From assembly GCF_003286085.1 (NCBI RefSeq), contig NW_020825604.1, forward strand, positions 24,804 through 88,803: a DNA stretch of 64,000 nucleotides, read 5' to 3'. The DNA is from Drosophila persimilis (Eukaryota > Arthropoda > Insecta > Diptera > Drosophilidae). The notes beneath the pieces were generated by a model that saw only the letters and a program-made list of their open reading frames with translations, had not been told where the DNA came from and ran no database searches. Made by a program: the position numbers and the translations under genes. Positions 28,843 through 38,525 of the stretch are shown one piece after another (the first letter of the stretch is position 1; each line of letters opens with the position of its first letter).

Positions 28843-29902
28843 AAGCCCCAGAGCAAACCGAAGGCTGCTGCTTCGACCAAGATGGCGACTGCTCGGCGTG
28901 GCACCACACCCGGCGGCACGGCGACGTCCGCAGCGGAGGCCGTGGACAACCCACCCGTCCCGGGGCGCTATGTGGGCGGGCACGTTCTACGCAGGCGCAC
29001 TTTGTCGAAGTCCACGTCCGGAGAGCCGGGCACATCCTTCCCAGGCGAACGGCGGGAGGAGGACGCACCCCAAGGCCGCGGCTACGAGCCTGCGCCCCTG
29101 GACACGGGGCCCGGCTACGTGCCGCGCTCCACTGGACCCCACAGACACCACTCCAACCTGGATCTGGACCAGGACCTGGCCCAGCTGAGATGGACCGGCT
29201 ATCAGGAGGATGCTGGCACCACACGCGGCGGCAATGCGACGCCCGCAGCGGAGGCCGTGGCCAACCAGAGCGCTCCTTCCAGGCGTCGCTGGATTTCACA
29301 AGTCCTGAACAACCCACCCGTCCCGGGGCGCTATGTGGGCGGGCACGCTCTACGCAGGCGCACTTTGTCGAAGTCCACGTCCGGAGAGCCGGGCACATCC
29401 TTCCCAGGCGAACGGCGGGAGAAGGACGCACCCCAAGGCCGCGGCTACGAGCCTGCGCCCCTGGACACGGGGCCCGGCTACGTGCCGCGCTCCACTGGAC
29501 CCCACAGACACCACTCCAACCTGGATCTGGACCAGGACCTGGCCCAGCTGAGATGGACCGGCTATCAGGAGGATGCTGGCACCACACGCGGCGGCAATGC
29601 GACGCCCGCAGCGGAGGCCGTGGGACGCAACAGCAGCAACCAGAGCGCTCCTTCCAGGCGTCGCTGGATTTCACAAGTCCTGAACAACCCACCCGTCCCG
29701 GGGCGCTATGTGGGCGGGCACGTTCTACGCAGGCGCACTTTGTCGAAGTCCACGTCCGGAGAGCCGGGCACATCCTTCCCAGGCGAACGGCGGGAGGAGG
29801 ACGCACCCCAAGGCCGCTGCTACGAGCCTGCGCCCCTGGACACGAGGCCCGGCTGCGTGCCGCGCTCCACTGGACCCCACAGACACCACTCCAACCTGGA
29901 TC
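28843..29902 (+). pseudogene. Right arm: same repeat protein, start codon lost
   Basis: Homologous to the left arm from its first codon, but the ATG reads AAG here, so the long frame is open without its own start. It holds three NPPVPGRYVGG units (363 and 375 bp apart), two complete. The third breaks off at LDL and is fused to the E2 fragment. The frame is continuous through the repeats, whereas the left arm is frameshifted, so this copy better preserves the ancestral reading. Confidence 0.5.
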
Positions 29903-30133
29903 TTGGCGTAGCGATCGGTCCACTCGCGTGCCAAGCGGTCGTACTTCTCGCGGTCTTCCTTGAACATGGCGGCCGCGGCGGACATCATGCGGCTGTCCCT
30001 AATGGGGTCCGACAGCAGCGATTGGATGGAGAGGTCAGGACCGGCGACCAGGATGAGCTCAGAATGTCCACATGGATTCTGCCTTCGGCTATGTTGCAGT
30101 GATATATCTTCGTGAGGAATTTCAAAACCGGTG
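29903..30133 (-). pseudogene. Ubiquitin-conjugating enzyme (E2) C-terminal fragment
   Basis: Reading minus: PPVLKFLTKIYHCN, then GRIHVDILSSSWSPVLT, then after a one-base frame change LSIQSLLSDP and KEDREKYDRLAREWTDRYAK. This follows the class I E2 fold order: the PP-x5-TKIYHPN region, the active-site GxICLDIL region, the SPALT loop and the C-terminal helix ending RKYA. Two key residues differ: the HPN motif reads HCN, and the catalytic Cys is His. A TGA sits just before the PP. The first half of the domain is missing, and the 3' end is fused to the right-arm repeat array. It is a dead fragment. Confidence 0.8.
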
Positions 30134-31139
30134 GTCAGCTTTTTGGTCGCTCATCTTGGTATTGTATAGTCTTTGGTATTGTATATATATATATATAAAA
30201 TATCTTATGTACATAAATATTAAAGATTATTACATTCGTATATTGCATGAGGATTTTCAAAATTACTGTTGTCTTAATGTTGTCTTTATAATTGAATTAG
30301 AAAATGTATGGGTATTGTCCATGAGAGTATTCAAGGTGCGACCCGCATCAAAATTTGTACTTTGCAGATTCCCGTCGGAAAGCGCGCGATTGACAATTGA
30401 TTTGAAATATACATATGTAAAACCAATTCCATTTATATTTATGCATATTTATTTAAGAATATATATATTTTTTCTTATATTGTATATTTAGATATGTACA
30501 TACATCATTGTTTTAGTTATAATAAACAAAAATATAAATATAATATAATATAAATATAAATATAAACAAAACGTCGAGAACCGACGGCGTTTGCATAATT
30601 TGTATAATTTATAATCAACCTGTTTAAAATAAGGAAATAAATGTGTAATTATATTATTGTAATATTTTATATTTTGTGGTATAAATCAAAAAAATAACAG
30701 CTTTTATGTTGTTTCCCGCGCGCTAGTGTACCATACCCCCACCCCCTGCCCATTCTTCATTTATTTTGTGGCGGTAGGTCAGTCCATCGAAAGACCCGAA
30801 ACAAGAACCAAACTCAAATTTCAGTTCTAGCGGCCAGCAATAGTAAACACACACACGCAAAGTACGTGAGAATGCATGTGCACCCATACACTAAAACATG
30901 CTGGTGGCAAAACAGATCAGACCTGAGAGAGTTCAAAAAATCTGAAAAAACATACAATCACATATTTTTGTCGAAACATATTGCGTGTGTACTAACACAA
31001 GCAGAGATGTTCTCTTTGCGCTCTCTCTCTCATGATGACGTCACTCTGGGGTATTGATAGCGCAAGTCAGTGTGTGACACTTTCGTTGATGAACTGGCAC
31101 ATCTATATACTGTATGGTTAGTGATTTTGGTCATTAATG
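30134..31139. other. AT-rich intergenic DNA
   Basis: TA dinucleotide runs (30,180-30,200; 30,530-30,570) and an (AC)n tract near 30,848. No gene supported; ORFs of up to ~140 codons here are compositionally biased and have no motif. Confidence 0.4.
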
Positions 31140-32379
31140 GCGTTGCCACTTGTCAAATATTGGGGAATGGGTGATAGTTAGGAAAGAAGGAGAAGAAGAA
31201 GAAAGGTAAATATGCTAAAATAAATAACTAAAATTAATTAAATTACATTACAGCTAAGGACAATCTATCTACAATTACTACAAATAAGGACTACAAAACT
31301 ACAGAGATATATACAAGGTAAAACAAACAATAATTACAATACATTTACACAACAATAAACATACTTAAATATCATTTATTTTTAGCAGGAGGACAACTAC
31401 AACAAAGCACCGGCCGGCATGGCAAACGCAATGCAGAACATTGCGCCGCATACCGGCCGGCTCCGTTGCCCCCCTGTGCAGGATTAGTGGCACCATCTGG
31501 GATCCTTAGTGGCGATGGCTGGACTCGGAGATGGCGTGCATCGTGGGCTATGATGGAGTTGTTGGCGAGCGGCTCTGTTCCGGCCGCCCACGTTGCATCT
31601 GTCGCTGGTTTGTGTTGGCTGCTGCACTCGAGTGGCACTGGTCCGGCCCCCCAACTGTATTGTCGTTGGCATTGGCATCCAAGTGGCTGCTGGTCCGGCC
31701 ACCAGGATGCGTTGTCGATTGTGATGTTGATTGGCCGCATCCAAGTGGCTGCTGGTCCGGCCACCAGGATGCGCTGTCGGGTGGATTGGCCTGGCCTCCT
31801 CGGCCACGTTCGTCGTCAGTTTTTAATGGCGTTTTGAATGGATGCTGGTCCGGCCATCCAGGTGAGGTGTTTTTTTTTGGCTTTGGTTTTAATTTGTCTT
31901 TATTTGCAGGTACTTGTCGGCGTTTGGATGTTGTTGCTGGCGACCCTTGTCCGGTTTGTGATGGCGTGAAGACGTTTGCAGGTGAGTGTTTATGTTTTTA
32001 TTGGCAGCCTCCTACATGATTGTCCTTTTTTTGCAGGATTTGCTGGCGTCTGGCGGCTCAACACCAGGCCATCCCGCCCTCACATAATTGGCATGAGAGA
32101 CGGGTGCGACCCAGTGGAGCGGCAACAGGCGCCAGCATCTGCGTCGTCGTTTGGAATGGCTGCTGTTGGTTGAGAGTGGCGTGACGTCACGGCCATGGTG
32201 TGGTGGCAGCGTCATCAGAAGAGGCCTCCTTTTCCGCCCAATTGGCAGAAGATTGTCATTGTTGATGGCGAGGCAGCTTCTTGATGGTCAGCTCAGTCTG
32301 GTGATTGGCAGGTAAGTGTAGATTTAATTTGTTTTGGCCGTTTTTCGTTGTTGTCCGTATTGACGTCTTTTTCTTCGGG
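31140..32379 (-). mobile_element. Telomere-type element D, diverged 3' UTR fragment with antisense introns
   Basis: Homologous to 16,280-17,590 of element A but clearly diverged, so from another subfamily or older. On the + strand the antisense splice sites are kept: 31,206-31,253 (GTAAAT...TTACAG), 31,318-31,388 (GTAAAA...TAGCAG), 31,862-31,909 (GTGAGG...TTGCAG), 31,982-32,036 (GTGAGT...TTGCAG) and a donor at 32,312 (GTAAGT) whose acceptor is cut off at the junction. Where A and B have a GC donor, D has GT. Gag is absent. Confidence 0.75.
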
Positions 32380-32386
32380 CACAACA
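32374..32386. other. Head-to-head junction between D and E
   Basis: cttcg of D (minus sense, cut a few bases before its last antisense acceptor) meets acaacagagcagcc of E (+ sense). Both are truncated on their 5' side, so their 5' directions face each other. Confidence 0.7.
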
Positions 32387-32894
32387 GAGCAGCCAATTCA
32401 CACAGCACAAAGAAAACATAAGACATGAGCCATTTGCCAACAACAAACACACAGCCACTAATGCAAACAGCCATTGCAAAATTTCATTGCCTACTTGTCG
32501 GTGCTGCTGCCCTCGGACCATTTTCATCTCACTCAATATTGGGGTGTGTGAAAGTGGAACCGGGGGTGAGAGCACCGGTAAATGACGACCGGCGATCGGG
32601 TCTCTCGAGTGTGGAGAGCATGGGAGTTGGCGGACATATGAGTGTTCCACCATGAACCTCGTCCAGGCCACTCTCATCTCATCCGCCCGCTCGAGAGGTC
32701 GCGATCGTCGGACGTATAATAATTGAATTATTCGCCGCCTCCATTAAAATAGAGACTCTCATCTCGTCCGCCCGCTCGAGAGGTCGCGATCGTCGGACGT
32801 GCCATCATTGTTTTTCGTGTCGTTTTTGCCGTGTCGCCATCTCATCTCCGTTGCCTTTCTGTGTTGCCCTGTTCTTTTCTTGTGCTGTCTGTCG
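32380..32894 (+). mobile_element. Telomere-type 3' end (E), two tags and 5' UTR start of a further copy
   Basis: 32,380 to about 32,668 matches the terminal 3' UTR of copy 1. Two tag cores follow (actctcatctc at 32,669 and again 85 bp on), then the 5' UTR of the next + copy up to gctgtctgtcg, where LTR-2 begins. Confidence 0.75.
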
Positions 32895-35140
32895 TGTAGC
32901 ATACAACGTACAGGGTCGAGGAGCTGATGATAAGTAAACGGGAGTAGGAAGTACGCGCTGGCTTCGGCTTTTGTCTCTGGTCGGCGGGGTGTGGGCATGG
33001 AGGAAATTTTACTACCCATTTATAGCTCTGGCAAAGGGTCGAGATAAGAATTTATAAAAAAAATCGCGTACGATTAGGGAAAGGATACTAGGAAACGGGA
33101 TACAGGGGGGTCAAAGGGACAGATCAGCATGTACACGTAAACGAAGAAGATCACCGGTCAGATCTTTGTCGGCTGCGGTATCGCCCATTGGCGAGAACGC
33201 CCACCCTACCATGATCCTTCAGGGCCACCTATTAATCGTCAGGATCCCTCCAACAAAGACTGCGGTGGGTCACATCTCCGTCTTTCGAGGTTGCATGGTT
33301 CCGATAAATTCTATTTAGCCATGGTTCATTTCCAAAACTACTTTATTTAAACAATCCATAATTCTTCATTTAAACTCCTATCAAACCTAACGCTAATAGG
33401 ACCTAGTCCCTAATATACGCCTGCTACTCGGTATCGTCTTACATTTATAGGGTATTACTAGTATCAAGAGTATCATAGGGGCGAGGTAAGGTATAATGTT
33501 CTTAAATCTATAAAAATGATTAGTAGTATGTATATATAGATGCAAGAAATAGGTTACGTGTTCATCATAGGAACAAGGAAACGTCATATGTCATTACGGT
33601 AACTTGGTCAGTGCCAAAACCAGACCAAAATCGGGTATATGGAAAGTCGTTTAAAGGCATGAGTAATACGTGTATAAAACCGTGATCATGGTTGAAGACC
33701 AACGAATAGTTACCGCACATTCATTCTTTTCAGATGGCTTACTTGTTTTTTTTCTTTCTTATAATCACTTACGAAACGATTAATAACGTTGACTCCCACG
33801 CAGAAAGATCTTTCGTTGTGTGTTGGATGAGGTGATTTGAGGGGTGGATGAGTATGATGATGTGTGTGATTGTGATGAGTATCTGCATAGATGATGAGAT
33901 GAATGCGTGGCAACCAAAATCAAAAACTGTAAAAATAATCGGTATTAATACACTACTCATTTGTTCAAGTTCGACTTAGCCCATGGACAGGAATTCCCTT
34001 TTTGTTTATACCGGATTTAATTGGCGTTTGCACATTTTTGCCGTATCAAAAGAACATTGTTAAACAGAAAGCGGATAAAAAAACGGGGTTTCGCATATCG
34101 GGTCTAATTTCGAAAGAAAGATAGAAAATATAACTAAATCCGATGCGGGTTCGATGCTTCCCGGCTGGAGACCGAGTTCCTACTCGAGGTCTGAAGGTGG
34201 CACACGATTGTACCGGGCGCAGGTAACATCAGCTGCTTCCGATGCCAGGGGTCAATGACCGCGGTCCATCTGCGGCGTGAGGTTAGGTACACTCGCACAC
34301 TGGATTGCTCGTGGGGGGACTGGTTTATTTGAAGAGTCACTCAGCTCATCCCCATGGGTCGAACTTGTCCAGGCGAAGATTGCAGCGCACACCGATCGGG
34401 TTTACTTGAGGAGCAAGTCCATGCCCTCGGCTACCGAACGGTGGTACGGGCACGTGGCCAAGAAGTCTCCCGGAATAACCAATCCGTATCTTCCAGACCA
34501 GCGTTTCAATACGTAGATACTAGTGGTGCTAATCCTACACGAAAAGAACAGAACATTTTTCAACGGGTCGCTGCAGCTGGGTGGATAATTACCTCAACAG
34601 AATTGCACCACTGTTTCGAAAAATGTTGATACACTGGGGGCGCTCGTTTCCAAATGGTCGAACGGCTGCCCCAGTATTGGCGATATATAACTGGCGCGTC
34701 CACTCAAATTCAATGGTCACTTTGAGCCGCACTTGGCACTTGCACTAGGCTTTGACTTTGGGCTTGACCTTGTTTAGAGAACTGGGTCAGCTCAAGCAGA
34801 CTTCTTTTTTCACTGCCGGTCACTCTGACGGCCACGAGGTAAAAAAGACAGAGGCTGGGACTACTAGGTACAGCAACCCACGTTTTTTCCACACCTTCTA
34901 TGGTCTTTTTCTGTTATACAGAATCCATCCACAGCAATATTTAATGAAATATAGTGCAAAGCAGAAAAATTGCAAATCTTAGTGTTGCCACTTGGTCGCA
35001 AAACAGCTGATAATCTATGTATGGTTAAAGCTCACAAGCTCTGCAACTCGAATTTTTTTTCTGCCTAGTTTTAGGCTGTAATTTTGGGAGTTAGCCGTTC
35101 ATAATTCAAATAAAAGGCACGACAAGCGTCGAATATTACA
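32895..35140 (-). repeat. LTR-2 3' LTR
   Basis: A 2,246-bp direct repeat of 40,992-43,238 ending at tgtagcatac on the left and gaatattaca on the right. Examples of LTR-LTR differences are gattaggg/gagtaggg and cacatctcc/cacttctcc. No coding content supported. Confidence 0.92.
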
Positions 35141-35160
35141 CCCCCCCGCTGAAATCACAC
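35141..35160 (-). promoter_or_regulatory. LTR-2 polypurine tract
   Basis: In sense, gtgtgatttcagcggggggg directly precedes TGTAATATTC of the 3' LTR. Confidence 0.8.
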
Positions 35161-35213
35161 TTTGGGGTCTTGCTAACCAAAGCGTGATCCACACTTGGAG
35201 TGCTTGATACGAT

Positions 35214-38200
35214 TTATTGTTTAATATCTTTTGCGTGATATTTACCTATAAAGCGACCCTGGAAATCTTCCAGCTCATAGTAGCTGTTCTCGAGTCTTTT
35301 CTTAATGCGGGCTTTCCGAAACGTAGGTGCCAGTTTCGCATTAAAGCCTTTCACAAAACTACTCTGATCAAAATTTCGTCTATAAACTTCTTGACCCACT
35401 TGAAAGTTTACTTCTCGGCTTCGAAGATTATAGATATTTTCGTTTCGAACATGCTGCTGTTTCATTGCTTCTGCAGCGGTCTTGCGAATTAGCTCGAAGG
35501 AATCGTCGCGATCAAATACCACAGTTCGGTCCTCCAACATACTGAGGTTTCGTAGGAGTTGATAAGTGGAACCGCCAGTAATCATGTTTTGGCCAAAAGC
35601 AACACGATATGGGCTACTTTTTACGGCTGCATGCACACTGGACCGTAACGCACAAGTAATGAAGCTAATCTGCTCATCCCAATTGGATTGATCGGGCTTA
35701 ATGTACGCTTTGATAGCAGCGAGTACTGAGCGATTTACCCGCTCTGAGGCATTGGTTTGGGGAGCGTAGGCGGCGGTGTACGAATGTCGAATTTGGTATT
35801 TCGCTAACAGATCATTAAACTTGTGTGACTTGAATTGAACACCGTTATCTGACACTATCACTTCCGGGACTCCAAAGCAATGAAACAGGTCTTCCTCCAT
35901 GAACCTAATTACGGCATCCGCCGTAAATTTCTTTACCACTTTTAGGAAAGGAAATTTAGAAAAATGATCGAGTACTACAAAAATGCCTATATTTCCAGAT
36001 CGACTTCGGGGGTACGGACCTAGAAAATCGACGTAAAGTTTCTGAAATAGCCGAAAGGTCTCTCCTGCTTTGCCCATTGGAGTACGTAGGGGACGATTGG
36101 GGTGCTTACAACATTTGCACACTTCGCAATTGTTGATAAAAGCTTTTACATCGCCCACTAAATTTGGCCAATAATAGAAGCGTCGAACTCGTTCTAGCGT
36201 CTTATTGATCCCACTGTGAGAAGCTAAGGGATGTTCGTGGCCTTGTTTAAGCACTTCTGTCACCAGAGCTCTGGGAACCCACAGTTTCCAGCACATGTCG
36301 TCACTAATTTGCTCACCAGTGGCGTGTTCAGCTCGACGATACAGAAGGTTATCCATTACTTTTACATCAGGTAAACGATCTGGATTAGCTTGAATTTTCG
36401 CAATGAGTTCCTGATAGTCAGTGGATTTAAACGCTTCCGATTGAAGGTCCACTAGGCTATCAATGCCAATATACGATAAGTCTTCGGTATGCACTCGTGA
36501 TAAGGCATCCGGAACGATGTTCTGACTACCCTTTCTATGAAAAATCTTAAAGGTGAAGCCTTGCAGTTTCAGTGCCCATCGAGCTAGTCTCGAGTTTAGG
36601 TCAGCCTGTGACATCAGCCATTTTAATGAGGCATGATCGGTAATAATGGAAAACTGATGCCCTTCTACATACGCTCTAAATTTCTTGACGCACATGACCG
36701 CTGCCAAACACTCTTTTTCGGTTACGGAATAATTACGTTGACATTGGTTCAATTTGCGTGACATAAAAGCGATGGGTACCTCGTTGCCATCTTCATCTGA
36801 TTGCATCAGGACACCACCCACTCCTGTGTGACTCGCATCACAATGGATTGAAAAAGGAATGGTAAAATCGGGACTGTGCAACACAGGAGCGTTACACATC
36901 TGTGATTTTAAGGAATCGAACGCGTTCTGTGCTTCATCGGTCCATTCAAATTTTCGCTTGCTCTTAAGTGTATCTGAGATTGGCGCTGCGATACCCGCAT
37001 AATTTTTTATGAATTTGTGGTACCAACCAGTGAGACCTAAGAACCTGCGGACTTGTTTCACGGATCGGGGGACCGGAAACTCTTGAATCGCTTGGACCTT
37101 CTCAACATCTGTCTGGATCGTTCCGTTGCCTATAATATGGCCTAGGTATTTGATCTCCTTTAGGCAAAATTTGGACTTCTCCACGTTTATGGTCAGACCA
37201 GCTTCGCGTAATCGGGCAGACAGGACATTGAGGACTTGAATATGCTGCTCAAAGGATTCAGAGATCACCAACAAATCGTCTAGATAAATAAATATCTCAT
37301 TTCGTAGAGATGGCGGTATCACTTTATCCATCAACTTGGACATCGTTTGGGGTGCATTACACAACCCAAAGGGCATGACCGTGTACTGATACAACGGGCG
37401 CCCTGGGATGGTAAACGCCGTTTTTTCACGAGCGCTTACTTCCAGCGGAATTTGCCAATAGGCATCCTTCAAATCGATGCTTGAAATGAACTCAGCTCGA
37501 GGAAGCCGACTGAGAATGCCATCGATCAATGGCATGGGATAAGCGTTCTTAACAGTGACTTCGTTCAGTTTCCGACTGTCGATGCATAATCGCACCTTTC
37601 CCGGTTTACGAACGAGGACCACGGGTGACGACCATGCGCTATCTGATTCTTCGATTACTCCAAGAGCTAACATTCGGTCTACCTCTACGTACATTAGCTT
37701 TTCAACGGCTGGAGACACAGCATAATGTCGTTGCTTTATTGCCTTTGCGCTGCCCACTTCAATATCGTGCGACAACCAGCCCGTTTTTCCCAGACCTTGC
37801 TTCGCAAAGGAGGGAAACAAGTTAACCGTCTCTGCTAACTGAGCTTGCTGATGCGTCGACAAACACACATGTAACGTACTATCAAATGCTAAGCTTGACA
37901 CCTCTGGACTGGATGATTTATTGGCTAGAAAAGCAGGTAACAAATTAAAACGAGACCAAAAGTCTATGCCTAGATATAGGTCTTGCGACAAGGATGGGAC
38001 TACAAACAATTTCAAGACTTTCTTCTGGCCTTGAAAACCCACTTCGGTGGTGACCTTGCCAATTATTGGCTGGCTCTGCCCATCCGCCGTACGTACTGCT
38101 GCTCTCACAGGCTTGATCTGGTTCGGATTCTGAACCAGGTCGGCCGCAAACTTCCCACCTATGCAACTTATGGATGCACCGGTGTCCATCAGTCCACTGA

Positions 38201-38525
38201 GCGTCCTTCCCAGTACGGTGACTTCCGCATAGGGTCGCCAGTCCTTAGACGTATTAACGACTGACGCCAATACGTTAGAGCGCTCGGTTTTGACAGTTTG
38301 CCGATATTGGAGCAATCGCTTTCGAGATCGAGTCGGTAATGGAATTCGGTCCTCACTTGGGGGTAACATACAAGTGGGTGAAGGAATGTCTGGGAGTTTT
38401 TTTAAGTCAGGGAGTAATGGAACTGTCGAAACGTCCATTAAATGGTGTTCGTTGCTTTCGAACTGTTTGGTTTGCGTGCACCTGTCGATTGTGCACGGCT
38501 TGACGAGTTTTTTGGATCGTTGCAC
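35214..38525 (-). CDS. pol: LTR-2 Pol polyprotein
   Basis: About 1,103 codons with all expected domains: protease MDTGAS (residues 113-118), RT with YLDD near 414, RNase H with HCDAS, integrase zinc site (HPLASHSG...NNCEVC), and a DDE core (YVDFLGPYP, SDNG, NASERVNRS; 34 residues between the last Asp and Glu by my count). No stops or missing catalytic residues seen. It overlaps gag in the -1 frame and is presumably made as Gag-Pol. There is no env-like ORF between its stop and the polypurine tract. Confidence 0.95.
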   Translation of the reverse strand: MQRSKKLVKPCTIDRCTQTKQFESNEHHLMDVSTVPLLPDLKKLPDIPSPTCMLPPSEDRIPLPTRSRKRLLQYRQTVKTERSNVLASVVNTSKDWRPYAEVTVLGRTLSGLMDTGASISCIGGKFAADLVQNPNQIKPVRAAVRTADGQSQPIIGKVTTEVGFQGQKKVLKLFVVPSLSQDLYLGIDFWSRFNLLPAFLANKSSSPEVSSLAFDSTLHVCLSTHQQAQLAETVNLFPSFAKQGLGKTGWLSHDIEVGSAKAIKQRHYAVSPAVEKLMYVEVDRMLALGVIEESDSAWSSPVVLVRKPGKVRLCIDSRKLNEVTVKNAYPMPLIDGILSRLPRAEFISSIDLKDAYWQIPLEVSAREKTAFTIPGRPLYQYTVMPFGLCNAPQTMSKLMDKVIPPSLRNEIFIYLDDLLVISESFEQHIQVLNVLSARLREAGLTINVEKSKFCLKEIKYLGHIIGNGTIQTDVEKVQAIQEFPVPRSVKQVRRFLGLTGWYHKFIKNYAGIAAPISDTLKSKRKFEWTDEAQNAFDSLKSQMCNAPVLHSPDFTIPFSIHCDASHTGVGGVLMQSDEDGNEVPIAFMSRKLNQCQRNYSVTEKECLAAVMCVKKFRAYVEGHQFSIITDHASLKWLMSQADLNSRLARWALKLQGFTFKIFHRKGSQNIVPDALSRVHTEDLSYIGIDSLVDLQSEAFKSTDYQELIAKIQANPDRLPDVKVMDNLLYRRAEHATGEQISDDMCWKLWVPRALVTEVLKQGHEHPLASHSGINKTLERVRRFYYWPNLVGDVKAFINNCEVCKCCKHPNRPLRTPMGKAGETFRLFQKLYVDFLGPYPRSRSGNIGIFVVLDHFSKFPFLKVVKKFTADAVIRFMEEDLFHCFGVPEVIVSDNGVQFKSHKFNDLLAKYQIRHSYTAAYAPQTNASERVNRSVLAAIKAYIKPDQSNWDEQISFITCALRSSVHAAVKSSPYRVAFGQNMITGGSTYQLLRNLSMLEDRTVVFDRDDSFELIRKTAAEAMKQQHVRNENIYNLRSREVNFQVGQEVYRRNFDQSSFVKGFNAKLAPTFRKARIKKRLENSYYELEDFQGRFIGKYHAKDIKQ

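Larger units (their letters stand above)
27300..29902. repeat. Large inverted repeat, ~1-kb arms and ~620-bp spacer
   Basis: 27,300-28,224 and 28,843-29,902 are reverse-complementary copies of the same repeat-bearing gene, facing away from a spacer. Within each arm the units repeat directly at 363 or 375 bp (aacccaccc at 28,948, 29,311 and 29,686). Confidence 0.85.
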
